Below the pieces are notes generated by a model. It saw only the letters and a program-made list of their open reading frames with translations, made no database searches and was not told where the DNA came from. Positions 44,480 through 52,325 of a stretch of DNA of 54,208 nt are shown here, one piece after another. Source of the stretch: Methylophilales bacterium UBA4017 (GTDB taxonomy: Bacteria; Pseudomonadota; Gammaproteobacteria; Burkholderiales; Methylophilaceae); NCBI GenBank assembly GCA_002384685.1, contig DGAZ01000018.1:1-54208 (forward strand), read 5' to 3'. The position numbers and the translations under genes are program-made. The first letter of the stretch is position 1, and each line of letters starts with the position of its first letter.

Positions 44480-45506
44480 TGTTATTGCTTAATTTTTTTA
44501 TTTCCCCAATCACAAAAACTTCTTCTCCTGAAGCCTTTAATATGTCGCATGCCCTTACTACATCTTGTTTAGCAACTATTATTGCCATGCCTATTCCGCA
44601 ATTAAATGTTTTGAATAGCTCCGTATCATCCAACCCTGCTTGATCTTGTAGCCATTCAAATAACAAAGGAAGTTTCCATGACTTTCTATCAATTACTGCA
44701 GATAAATCTTGGGGAAGAATTCTAGGTATATTTTCCGATATTCCACCACCAGTTATATGAGCCATAGCTTTTATTTCCACTGATTCAATTAATTTTAGAA
44801 TTGATTTTACATAAATTTTAGTTGGTACCATTAGTACATCAGCTAATTTTCTTCCATCAAAGTTGCTTTGTAAGTCAATATTGTTTGTTGTAATAACTTT
44901 ACGTATCAATGAGTAACCGTTTGAATGAGCACCTGATGAAGCAATGCCTAGAATAATATTACCTTCCTGAACTGTTGATCCATCAATTATTTTCTCTTTT
45001 TCAACTGCCCCGACACAAAAACCAGCAAGATCATATTCACCATTAGGGTACATTCCTGGCATTTCAGCAGTCTCGCCACCGACAAGCGAACAGTTAGCTA
45101 ATAAGCATCCATCTGCAATTCCTTTGATAATAATGGTAGCTATATCAACTTTGAGCTTACCGCATGCGTAATAATCTAAGAAAAATAATGGCTCTGCACC
45201 TTGAACTAAAATATCATTGACACACATCGCTACTAGGTCTTGGCCAATCGTATCATGCTGATTAAGTTCAAATGCTAATTTTAGTTTAGTTCCAACGCCA
45301 TCTGTACCGGAAACGAGAACTGGCTTATTAAATTTTTCAGGAATTTCAAATAATGAACCAAATCCGCCGAGGCCGCCAATCGATTCCTTTCTGCTTGTTT
45401 TTTTTGCAAAAGGTTTAATATTTTCAATTAACTGGTCCCCAGCTTCAATATCGACTCCTGCATCTTTGTAGGAAATAATTTGTTTCTCTGTAGATTTTTC
45501 TGACAA
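44457..45506 (-). CDS. purM: Phosphoribosylformylglycinamidine cyclo-ligase
   Basis: PurM closes the imidazole ring to give AIR in purine synthesis. The 349-aa ATP-grasp-like (AIRS) enzyme has SYKDAGVDIEAGDQLI, GGFGSLFEI, VSGTDGVGTKLKLAF, and HITGGGISENIPR. The start is TTG at 45506, supported by GAGGA 8 nt upstream and the absence of any nearby Met. It is divergent from hda, a conserved pairing. Confidence 0.97.
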   Translation of the reverse strand: MSEKSTEKQIISYKDAGVDIEAGDQLIENIKPFAKKTSRKESIGGLGGFGSLFEIPEKFNKPVLVSGTDGVGTKLKLAFELNQHDTIGQDLVAMCVNDILVQGAEPLFFLDYYACGKLKVDIATIIIKGIADGCLLANCSLVGGETAEMPGMYPNGEYDLAGFCVGAVEKEKIIDGSTVQEGNIILGIASSGAHSNGYSLIRKVITTNNIDLQSNFDGRKLADVLMVPTKIYVKSILKLIESVEIKAMAHITGGGISENIPRILPQDLSAVIDRKSWKLPLLFEWLQDQAGLDDTELFKTFNCGIGMAIIVAKQDVVRACDILKASGEEVFVIGEIKKLSNNNAPVQYI

Positions 45507-45544
45507 TGGTTATTTCCTCATATTTAATTGATAATATTTCGTAT

Positions 45545-45552
45545 AGTATAAT
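45545..45552. promoter_or_regulatory. Overlapping -10 elements between purM and hda
   Basis: Plus strand TATAAT (45547-45552) points to hda with a leader of about 38 nt. Minus strand TATACT (45545-45550) points to purM with a leader of about 32 nt that includes its GAGGA site. The two overlap by four bases in the 90-nt divergent gap. No clear -35 is visible for either. Confidence 0.4.
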
Positions 45553-45596
45553 TTTAACTTAAATTACCTCTTTATTAACACTTTCTAAAAGGCTGT

Positions 45597-46187
45597 ATGG
45601 ACCAACTTCTACTTAATATTCATCCTGTGCCAAAAAAAACTATGGGTAATTTTGTGGTTGGTAAAAACTCGGAGTGTTTAAGCTCTATTGAAAATCTTAT
45701 AAGCTTTAACGATCATTTCTTTATGTATATTTGGGGTGAAAGTGGGAGTGGCAAGTCTCACTTAGCATCAGCCTTAAGAAGTAAGAATGTTAACGTGATC
45801 GAAGATGTTGAGAAGCTCGACAATGACCAACAAATCAAATTGTTTAATCTTTTTAACGAATCAAAAAGGTTACATAAAAAATTAGTCATTACAGGCAATG
45901 ATGCCCCAAACAAAATGAATCTCAGGCCTGATCTTGCAAGTCGGTTAAGCTGGGAGTTAGTGTATCAAATTAAATTATTAACTGATAACGAAAAAAAAGT
46001 TGCCTTAGAAAGCTATGCCGCTCAGAAAGGTATGTCTTTAGATAAAAAAATCATATCTTATTGCATGGCAAACCTCAAAAGAGACCTTCATTCCCTTATT
46101 TTAACGCTGGATGCATTGGATGAGTGGTCTCTAAAAGCAAAAAGGCCCGTAACAATTCCTCTTTTAATTCAGCTTCTCAAAAAATAA
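45597..46187 (+). CDS. hda: DnaA regulatory inactivator Hda
   Basis: Hda binds the DNA sliding clamp and stimulates hydrolysis of ATP on DnaA, preventing re-initiation of replication. The 196-aa AAA+ protein has Walker A WGESGSGKSHLASA, the sensor region VITGNDAP, and DLASRLSWELVYQI. The N-terminal DQLLLNIH resembles a QL-x-L clamp-binding motif. It lacks a DnaA-type DNA-binding domain, which separates it from DnaA. It is divergent from purM. Confidence 0.93.
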   Translation: MDQLLLNIHPVPKKTMGNFVVGKNSECLSSIENLISFNDHFFMYIWGESGSGKSHLASALRSKNVNVIEDVEKLDNDQQIKLFNLFNESKRLHKKLVITGNDAPNKMNLRPDLASRLSWELVYQIKLLTDNEKKVALESYAAQKGMSLDKKIISYCMANLKRDLHSLILTLDALDEWSLKAKRPVTIPLLIQLLKK

Positions 46188-46223
46188 GCTTGGTAGGTTA
46201 TAGGCCCTAAACGTGAAATTTTA

Positions 46224-47774
46224 CTAATTTCTTATGAGGTAATCAAAAGCACCCAGTGCTGCTTTGGCACCCTCTCCCATAGCAATAATAATTTGTTTAT
46301 ACGGAACTGTAGTTACATCCCCGGCTGCAAATACACCCGGCAAAGATGTTGCCCCGTGATCATTAATCTCAATTTCACCATATTTATTTAATTCTATAGT
46401 GCCGTTTAGCCAATCAGTGTTAGGCACTAATCCAATCTGGATGAATATTCCCTCAATATCCAATTGTTTCTCTTCCTTGGCTGCTCTTTCCATATATTTT
46501 ATATGTGTCACTTTATCTGAACCATATATCTCATTTGTTTGGACATTTACCAAGACATCAACATTTTTTAGCGTTCTTAATCTATCAACCAATACCTGGT
46601 CAGCCTTTAATTCAGGGGCAAACTCTAGCACAGTCACGTGTCCAACAATACCAGCTAGATCAATAGCTGCTTCTATACCTGAATTTCCTCCTCCTACTAC
46701 AGCAACATTCTTACCTTTAAATAACGGTCCATCACAATGAGGGCAGTAAGCCACTCCCTTGCCTTTATATTCTTTTTCTCCTGGCACTCCTAGCTCTTTC
46801 CATCTAGCGCCTGTTGAAATGATAATTGATTTACTCTCCAGCCTTCCTCCGCCCTCAAGCTCAAGTACGTAATGAGAGGCTTCGTTCTTAAACAGCCTTT
46901 TAGCTTTTTGTAAGCTCATAATGTCAACGTCATACTCTTTAACATGCTCTTCTAGTGCGGCAACTAATTTTGGGCCTTCGGTTGCCTTAACTGATATGAA
47001 ATTTTCAATGCCAAGCGTATCCAGAACCTGCCCACCAAATCGTTCTGCAACAATACCGGTTCTAATACCCTTTCTCGCTGCATACACCGCAGCAGAGCTT
47101 CCTGCAGGGCCTCCACCTACTATAAGCATATCAAAAGGCTTTTTTTCCGAAATTTTTTCCGCTGCCTTATCTGAAGCTTTTGTATCAATTTTATTAATAA
47201 TTTCCTCAAGGTCCATCCGGCCTTGTCCAAACTCTTTCCCATTTAAATGTATGGTTGGAACAGACATAATTTTTTTGGTATTTATTTCGTCTTGAAATAA
47301 TGCGCCGTCAATCATGCAATGACTAATGCCTGGATTTAACAGAGATAAAATATTGAGTGCCTGAACAACATCTGGGCAGTTATGACAACTCAGAGAAATG
47401 TATGTCTCAAAATAAAACTCCCCCTCAATATTTTTTATTTGCTCAATTTGCTCTTCAGATATCTTTACGGGGTAACCGCCAACTTGTAATAATGCCAATA
47501 CTAAAGAGGTAAACTCATGCCCCATGGGTATACCTGCAAACTGAATGCCAGATGACTCATTAGGTTTATTTACTTTGAAGGATGGAGTTCTCTCATTGCT
47601 ATCGTTATAAATATTCAATGATACCTTGTCAGACATTCCGGATAATTCTTCCAATAAATCTACCATTGAAGATGACGAAGGTTCTTTGTTGGTATATGCA
47701 TCTATACTCACCGGAGATACAATTTTTGTTAAGTATTGATTTAATTGGTCCTTAATTTTTGCCTCGAGTGCCAT
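46224..47774 (-). CDS. ahpF: Alkyl hydroperoxide reductase subunit F
   Basis: AhpF passes electrons from NADH through FAD and two disulfides to AhpC. The 516-aa protein has an N-terminal tandem thioredoxin-like domain with C130-HN-C133, the FAD motif GGGPAGSSAAVYAARKG, the redox pair C344-PH-C347, and the NADH motif GGGNSGIEAAIDLA. It follows ahpC after 75 nt holding a strong hairpin. Confidence 0.97.
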   Translation of the reverse strand: MALEAKIKDQLNQYLTKIVSPVSIDAYTNKEPSSSSMVDLLEELSGMSDKVSLNIYNDSNERTPSFKVNKPNESSGIQFAGIPMGHEFTSLVLALLQVGGYPVKISEEQIEQIKNIEGEFYFETYISLSCHNCPDVVQALNILSLLNPGISHCMIDGALFQDEINTKKIMSVPTIHLNGKEFGQGRMDLEEIINKIDTKASDKAAEKISEKKPFDMLIVGGGPAGSSAAVYAARKGIRTGIVAERFGGQVLDTLGIENFISVKATEGPKLVAALEEHVKEYDVDIMSLQKAKRLFKNEASHYVLELEGGGRLESKSIIISTGARWKELGVPGEKEYKGKGVAYCPHCDGPLFKGKNVAVVGGGNSGIEAAIDLAGIVGHVTVLEFAPELKADQVLVDRLRTLKNVDVLVNVQTNEIYGSDKVTHIKYMERAAKEEKQLDIEGIFIQIGLVPNTDWLNGTIELNKYGEIEINDHGATSLPGVFAAGDVTTVPYKQIIIAMGEGAKAALGAFDYLIRN

Positions 47775-47807
47775 TTTTATTCGCTTTTTATATTTAATGT
47801 GTGAATA

Positions 47808-47833
47808 ATTTGGGCTAAGGTTCTAGCCCAAAT
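47808..47833 (-). terminator. Strong hairpin between ahpC and ahpF
   Basis: A perfect 10-bp stem with ATTTGGGCTA (47808-47817) and TAGCCCAAAT (47824-47833) closes a 6-nt loop, 16 nt after the ahpC stop. On the transcribed strand the 3' side continues TATTCACAC, not a U-run, so it is not a classic intrinsic terminator. It more likely stabilises or partly attenuates the message, giving more AhpC than AhpF. Confidence 0.6.
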
Positions 47834-47849
47834 ATTTGCTTTTATTGAA

Positions 47850-48416
47850 TTAGATCTTGCCAACCAAATCTAATGAAGGAGTAAGCGCTTCCTCTCCTGG
47901 CTTCCAAGATGCTGGGCATGCTTGATTTGGATTTGCTGCAATATGCTGCGCTGCTTGTAACTTTCTTACTAAGTCAGCAGCTGAACGGCCAATGCCCAGG
48001 TCATTCACTTCTGCTGTTTTAATGATTCCTTCTGGATTTATAATAAACGTTCCTCTTAGTGCCAATCCAGCTTCCTCAATCATTACGTCGAAATTTCTAG
48101 TCATAGTGCCTGTTGGGTCACCAATCATAGGAAATTTAATTTTCTTAATAGTATCTGATGCATCATGCCAAGCTTTATGCGTAAAGTGTGTATCAGTTGA
48201 TACGGTATAAACCTCAACACCCATTTTTTGTAATTCTTCATAATGGTCAGCAACATCACCGAGTTCTGTTGGGCAAACAAACGTGAAATCAGCTGGATAA
48301 AAAACAACCGCTGACCACTTACCCTTAAGGTCAGCTTCCGTTACTGTAACCTCTTTACCGTTATGAAAGGCGGTAGCTGAAAAAGGTTTAACCTCTGTAT
48401 TAATTAGTGAAGACAT
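47850..48416 (-). CDS. ahpC: Alkyl hydroperoxide reductase subunit C (2-Cys peroxiredoxin)
   Basis: AhpC reduces hydrogen peroxide and organic peroxides. The 188-aa protein has the peroxidatic C48 in FTFVCPTEL and the resolving C167 in NQACPASWKPG, both in usual positions, with the YF-like tail replaced by DLVGKI. An AAGGA site 7 nt upstream and a -35/-10 pair precede it. No OxyR-box could be recognised. Confidence 0.97.
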   Translation of the reverse strand: MSSLINTEVKPFSATAFHNGKEVTVTEADLKGKWSAVVFYPADFTFVCPTELGDVADHYEELQKMGVEVYTVSTDTHFTHKAWHDASDTIKKIKFPMIGDPTGTMTRNFDVMIEEAGLALRGTFIINPEGIIKTAEVNDLGIGRSAADLVRKLQAAQHIAANPNQACPASWKPGEEALTPSLDLVGKI

Positions 48417-48448
48417 AATATTTCCTTATCTATTTAAAAAGAATTCAT

Positions 48449-48477
48449 ATTATATTGAGATAATTTTAATATGTATA
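48449..48477 (-). promoter_or_regulatory. ahpC: Candidate sigma70 promoter of ahpCF
   Basis: On the minus strand TATACA (48472-48477) is followed after 17 nt by TATAAT (48449-48454). The predicted start leaves about 26 nt before ahpC, which has a good ribosome binding site. The 94-nt gap after bepA holds no other element that I can see. Confidence 0.5.
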
Positions 48478-48510
48478 ATTTATTATAAAAATATACTTGA
48501 TAAGTTTTTC

Positions 48511-49935
48511 TTATTGAATATTGTCGTATAAAGTTATTTCTCCTTGGATCTCCTTTAATCTTTGTTCAGCTCTAGCCTTGTCGTAAAAATTAGCATCTAC
48601 CGACTTAATAGCTAATCCCATCTGATTGGCAGCCTCTTTTAAATCAAAGTTATAGTAAAAGTATTCACTTAAATTTTTATGCTCAAGATATAGCGAGCCA
48701 TTTGCTGAATGCGCTGTAGCTAAAAGCTTATATAAATTAGCATCGTATGGCTGTATAGATTCATATTCCTCTAACAATAACATTGCTTTTTTAATTTGAT
48801 TTGTGCTTAGGTATAAATGGGCTAATCCATAGATATAAGCCTTGTAATTAGGAAAAGTCAAAAGTGCCTGCTTATAATGTTTTTCTAACTCATTAACCTT
48901 ATCGCTCTTGAGCAACAAATTAGCTTTTAACTCATTAACCATAGGGTTAACGGTTTGCAAATGTTTAATTTGATCAAAAGAATCTTGAGCTTGTTTTAAC
49001 TTACCTCCTCTTAGGTAGGCATAGGCTAAGGCAAAATGATCCGCATCTTGGTTAACTCCTGATTTATTCCTAATATTTGTTTTAAGCAAGCTAATACTAG
49101 CGCTTGGATTACCTTCAAATGCTTGCAGTTTAGCTCTGACCAAGGCAAAACTAAGCTCGTCCTCTCTCTGCTTATATGGAATCTGAGTAAGTCTATCTTC
49201 AATATCACTTATTCGGTCTAAAGTTATAGGATGGGTTCTTAAAAAAGAGGGGGCGGCGCCAGATGAAAATTTATTGGCTTCATCCAAGCTCCTAAAGAAA
49301 CTAATAAATGCTCTTTCATCAAAGCCTGACTTGCTTAAAATCTTCAAGCCCTCGCGATCAGCTTCTTTTTCATGCTCCCTTGTAAAATCCAAAGTACTTT
49401 GAACGGCTGAAGCTTGGGCAGTTTGCATGGCAGCGTTTGCTAACTGTGGATTAGATCTGGCCACTAAGAGAGCAAAAACCATCGCCAAAGATGTCTTAAA
49501 GGTATCCTTTGATTGGGCTTCAATAATTCGCGGGAGATGTTTCTGGGTAATATGAGCAATCTCGTGTGCTAACACACTGGCAAGCTCAGACTCAGAATTG
49601 GCAGCATAAATTAGTCCAGTATGCACACCAATAACTCGACCTAGCATAGCAAAAGCATTAATAGTCCGGTCTTGTATAATGAAAAAGCTAATGGGGTCAG
49701 TTTGTAACAACGAAGATCCATGCATCAATTTTTTTCCTAAACGCTCCATGTATGCATTTATTTCCGGGTCTTTAAGCACGGTTGGACTTTGATTGGCTTG
49801 ATACAAAAGCTGCATTCGAATTTTTTTTTCTTGAAATGCGCTAATAATACTGTCTGAAGAGCTCCCTAAATCAGGTAATTCATTAGAAAAAGCAAATGAA
49901 TAAAATAAAATAAGGGCAAGGAAAATCTTTTTCAT
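48511..49935 (-). CDS. bepA: M48 family metalloprotease with TPR repeats (BepA-like)
   Basis: BepA is a periplasmic zinc protease and chaperone that checks outer-membrane protein assembly, including LptD. The 474-aa protein has a signal peptide (about 1-17), the zinc motif H124-E-I-A-H128, a downstream glutamate in EKEADREG, and C-terminal TPR repeats (about 250-460). The N-terminal part has the family's INAFA-LGRVIGVHTGLI lead-in. It is divergent from moaC. Confidence 0.93.
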   Translation of the reverse strand: MKKIFLALILFYSFAFSNELPDLGSSSDSIISAFQEKKIRMQLLYQANQSPTVLKDPEINAYMERLGKKLMHGSSLLQTDPISFFIIQDRTINAFAMLGRVIGVHTGLIYAANSESELASVLAHEIAHITQKHLPRIIEAQSKDTFKTSLAMVFALLVARSNPQLANAAMQTAQASAVQSTLDFTREHEKEADREGLKILSKSGFDERAFISFFRSLDEANKFSSGAAPSFLRTHPITLDRISDIEDRLTQIPYKQREDELSFALVRAKLQAFEGNPSASISLLKTNIRNKSGVNQDADHFALAYAYLRGGKLKQAQDSFDQIKHLQTVNPMVNELKANLLLKSDKVNELEKHYKQALLTFPNYKAYIYGLAHLYLSTNQIKKAMLLLEEYESIQPYDANLYKLLATAHSANGSLYLEHKNLSEYFYYNFDLKEAANQMGLAIKSVDANFYDKARAEQRLKEIQGEITLYDNIQ

Positions 49936-49981
49936 AGAATCTTTATGCCTTAATATACATTAATAAATTAAATTATAAGGC

Positions 49982-49987
49982 TATATT
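49982..49987 (+). promoter_or_regulatory. moaC: Candidate leaderless promoter of moaC
   Basis: TATATT ends 6 nt before the moaC ATG, so the normal start distance places transcription initiation at the A of ATG. No Shine-Dalgarno lies at a usable distance; the nearest AAGG is 13 nt upstream. Together these fit a leaderless mRNA, though AT-rich DNA makes chance matches common. Confidence 0.35.
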
Positions 49988-49993
49988 ATTAGA

Positions 49994-50467
49994 ATGCTGA
50001 CACATATTGATGAGAATGGTAATGCAAGAATGGTTGATATCACTGAGAAAGATAAAACGTTTAGGGTTGCAGAGGCACAAGGATCTATTATTGCCAGCAA
50101 AAAAATTATTCAGAGCGTATTAAAAAATATCAATAAAAAGGGTGATGTATTAACAGTTGCTAAAATTTCTGGGATTCAGGGCGCTAAAAGAACATCCGAC
50201 CTTATTCCTCTATGCCATAGCATTTCTCTTGATTCTATTACTGTTGACTTTAAGATATTTGAAGAGAGTTTTGAGATTCAATGTATAGCTGTGGCTAAAT
50301 GTAGTGGCTCTACTGGTGTAGAAATGGAAGCAATGACCGCGGTGTCAATATCTCTTCTTACGGTTTATGATATGTGTAAGGGGATTGACAAGGGAATGAT
50401 TATTAACAATATTATTCTTACAAAAAAAACAGGTGGCGCCTCTGGAACATGGGAAAAAGTAAAATAG
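49994..50467 (+). CDS. moaC: Cyclic pyranopterin monophosphate synthase MoaC
   Basis: MoaC converts the MoaA product to cyclic pyranopterin monophosphate in molybdenum cofactor synthesis. The 157-aa protein has AQGSIIASKK, the conserved LIPLCHSISLDS, GVEMEAMTAVS, and VYDMCKGIDKGM, with the active-site lysine and histidine regions intact. No other moa genes are in the window. Confidence 0.97.
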   Translation: MLTHIDENGNARMVDITEKDKTFRVAEAQGSIIASKKIIQSVLKNINKKGDVLTVAKISGIQGAKRTSDLIPLCHSISLDSITVDFKIFEESFEIQCIAVAKCSGSTGVEMEAMTAVSISLLTVYDMCKGIDKGMIINNIILTKKTGGASGTWEKVK

Positions 50468-50500
50468 TATTTATTAAAGCGTAAGCAACACTCTTAAAGT

Positions 50501-51415
50501 TTATTTACTTTTATTACCAACCGATTCCATATTTTTCATAACATTCTCGAAAATTACGTCGGGCTTTATCTTGCTGATATTCCTTTCGTCGTCTTGAAAC
50601 CAACCAGAGGCTTCTCCCCAAGGTTTATAACGATGAGGCTCTCCGGGCCCAAATATCGTAAATGTCTTTGTTTTTACAGCGCTTGCTATATGCCCTAATC
50701 CCGAATCATTACCTATAAAGAGCTCTGCTCTTTTGAGAATAGCTGCGGTTGTTAGTAAACCAACCTTCCCATTTAAATTGATAACATTTCCACTGAAAAC
50801 TGTTTTAAAGTTCTTTGTAAAGACATCATCTTTTTTATCGCCAACAAGCACAACCAATTTGAAATGATCTTTTAACATGTTACATAATTCAGCATAGTTT
50901 TTTGTGGGCCAAATCTTTTGAGGGGAATTTGCTCCTAGACCTATAGCTAATATCTTACTATTAGATTTTGAAAGAATTTTCCTTGCCTCAGTTTCATGTT
51001 CCCTTCCTATCCAGATAGCTGGATTAGTTATCGACGCCTCCTTAATTGACTGCAGATGCTTCTCAACACTATGTATATTATTATTATTAACTTTATGAAA
51101 TTTTTTTCCTGCCCTAACAAAATATAACAACCCATCCGATCTTAAATCTACAGCAATATCATAGTAATTTTTTCTTAGCATCCTAATTAACTGGATAGTA
51201 CCTATTAATCCCTTAGTCTTGTCTTTCTCGTAAAAATTATTAATCAAAGGGCAGTGATTAAATAAAATCCTAGAACGTGCATCGCCAACAACATCAATTT
51301 TTGCATTGTTGTATCTTTTGATGAGCGTTAATAGTGTTGGTGTAGTTAAAACAACGTCCCCAATATTTGACAATGTGATAAACAATATTCTCTTTACGGT
51401 TTCGTTTTTTTTCAT
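50501..51415 (-). CDS. Glycosyltransferase family 9 (heptosyltransferase-like)
   Basis: A 304-aa GT-B enzyme of the ADP-heptose LPS heptosyltransferase family. It starts RILFITLSNIGDVVLTTPTL and has the C-terminal donor-site motif FIGNDSGLGHIASAV and FGPGEPHRYKPW. It overlaps the LpxL-type acyltransferase by 4 nt. Which core sugar it adds is not evident; GT9 also includes lipopolysaccharide transferases other than WaaC and WaaF. Confidence 0.9.
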   Translation of the reverse strand: MKKNETVKRILFITLSNIGDVVLTTPTLLTLIKRYNNAKIDVVGDARSRILFNHCPLINNFYEKDKTKGLIGTIQLIRMLRKNYYDIAVDLRSDGLLYFVRAGKKFHKVNNNNIHSVEKHLQSIKEASITNPAIWIGREHETEARKILSKSNSKILAIGLGANSPQKIWPTKNYAELCNMLKDHFKLVVLVGDKKDDVFTKNFKTVFSGNVINLNGKVGLLTTAAILKRAELFIGNDSGLGHIASAVKTKTFTIFGPGEPHRYKPWGEASGWFQDDERNISKIKPDVIFENVMKNMESVGNKSK

Positions 51416-52257
51416 CTTTGGGCTATCTTTTTATATCGATCATAGCTCCAGCAATATTGTGTGGGGTTTTTTCTAATAAACCTTTCTATTTGTTTGTTAA
51501 GACCTTCGGTTGAGGCAATGTCTTTTTTATCAACTTTCTCGAGGTAAATATTGTAGCCAGCCCCATCCGCTAATCTTTCTCCGTATGCCATGACAATATT
51601 TGCGTCTGTTTTTTGTATTAACTTTTTTATCAGTACCATCGTATAAGCCGGTTTCCCAAAAAAGTTAGCCCATTCACCCTGGCCCTTGTCTGCAACCTGA
51701 TCAGGCAATATTCCAACTGCTTCACCTTTTTTTAAGGCTAGTAAAATTTTCTTTAGCCCTTGGATATCAGGCGTTGCTAACTTAACCATACCTTTCTTGC
51801 GACCTTTTACCATTAAATCATTCATCCAATTCTTTCTTGCCTTCCTATACATAATAGTTATGGGGTTTTTTGCCCCGTAAAAAATTGAGGTTATTTCGAA
51901 GCATCCTAAGTGAGGGGTTAAGAAAATAATGCCTTTCCCATTACTATGCATGCTTTTTAGACAATCTAAACCATATACATTTTTAACTAAGCTTAATGCT
52001 ATAGATTGATTAGAGGCCCAAAGGTAAAAAGTTTCTAATATACTTTTCCCAAGCTCTTGCGTATTTATACTAATAGCGTCAGCAAGATTGGTTTTAGTAA
52101 ATATTTTGGCATTGTCTAAATTGTCGACTAATAGACTATAGTTTTTTTTTCTTATCCAAAAATAGGTGGTACCGAAATATTTTCCGATCCTATGCACATT
52201 TTTTAAGCCCAGCTTTGAAAGCAAGAAAACTATACAATTGAATAATTTTGTTGGCAT
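51412..52257 (-). CDS. Lysophospholipid acyltransferase family, LpxL/HtrB-like
   Basis: A 281-aa membrane-bound acyltransferase probably adding a secondary acyl chain to lipid A. It has an N-terminal hydrophobic segment and the catalytic H-x4-E motif in LTPHLGCFE, plus the downstream ILPDQVADKGQGEWANFFG block typical of LpxL/LpxM. It is the first gene of a two-gene operon with the GT9 protein. LpxL versus LpxM cannot be told apart here. Confidence 0.88.
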   Translation of the reverse strand: MPTKLFNCIVFLLSKLGLKNVHRIGKYFGTTYFWIRKKNYSLLVDNLDNAKIFTKTNLADAISINTQELGKSILETFYLWASNQSIALSLVKNVYGLDCLKSMHSNGKGIIFLTPHLGCFEITSIFYGAKNPITIMYRKARKNWMNDLMVKGRKKGMVKLATPDIQGLKKILLALKKGEAVGILPDQVADKGQGEWANFFGKPAYTMVLIKKLIQKTDANIVMAYGERLADGAGYNIYLEKVDKKDIASTEGLNKQIERFIRKNPTQYCWSYDRYKKIAQR

Positions 52258-52325
52258 ACTAAATTTTCGATTTTCTTATCTTTTAATGGTTTACTATATG
52301 TTATCAGTTTAATAGTTTAATACTT

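Noticed and set aside
48417..48510. OxyR binding site upstream of ahpC
   Set aside because: I could not find the ATAG-n7-CTAT spaced pattern; only a normal -35/-10 pair is supported.
52307..52322. Direct repeat GTTTAATA twice before the O-antigen-ligase-like gene
   Set aside because: A two-copy 8-bp repeat in AT-rich DNA is weak evidence for regulation or phase variation.
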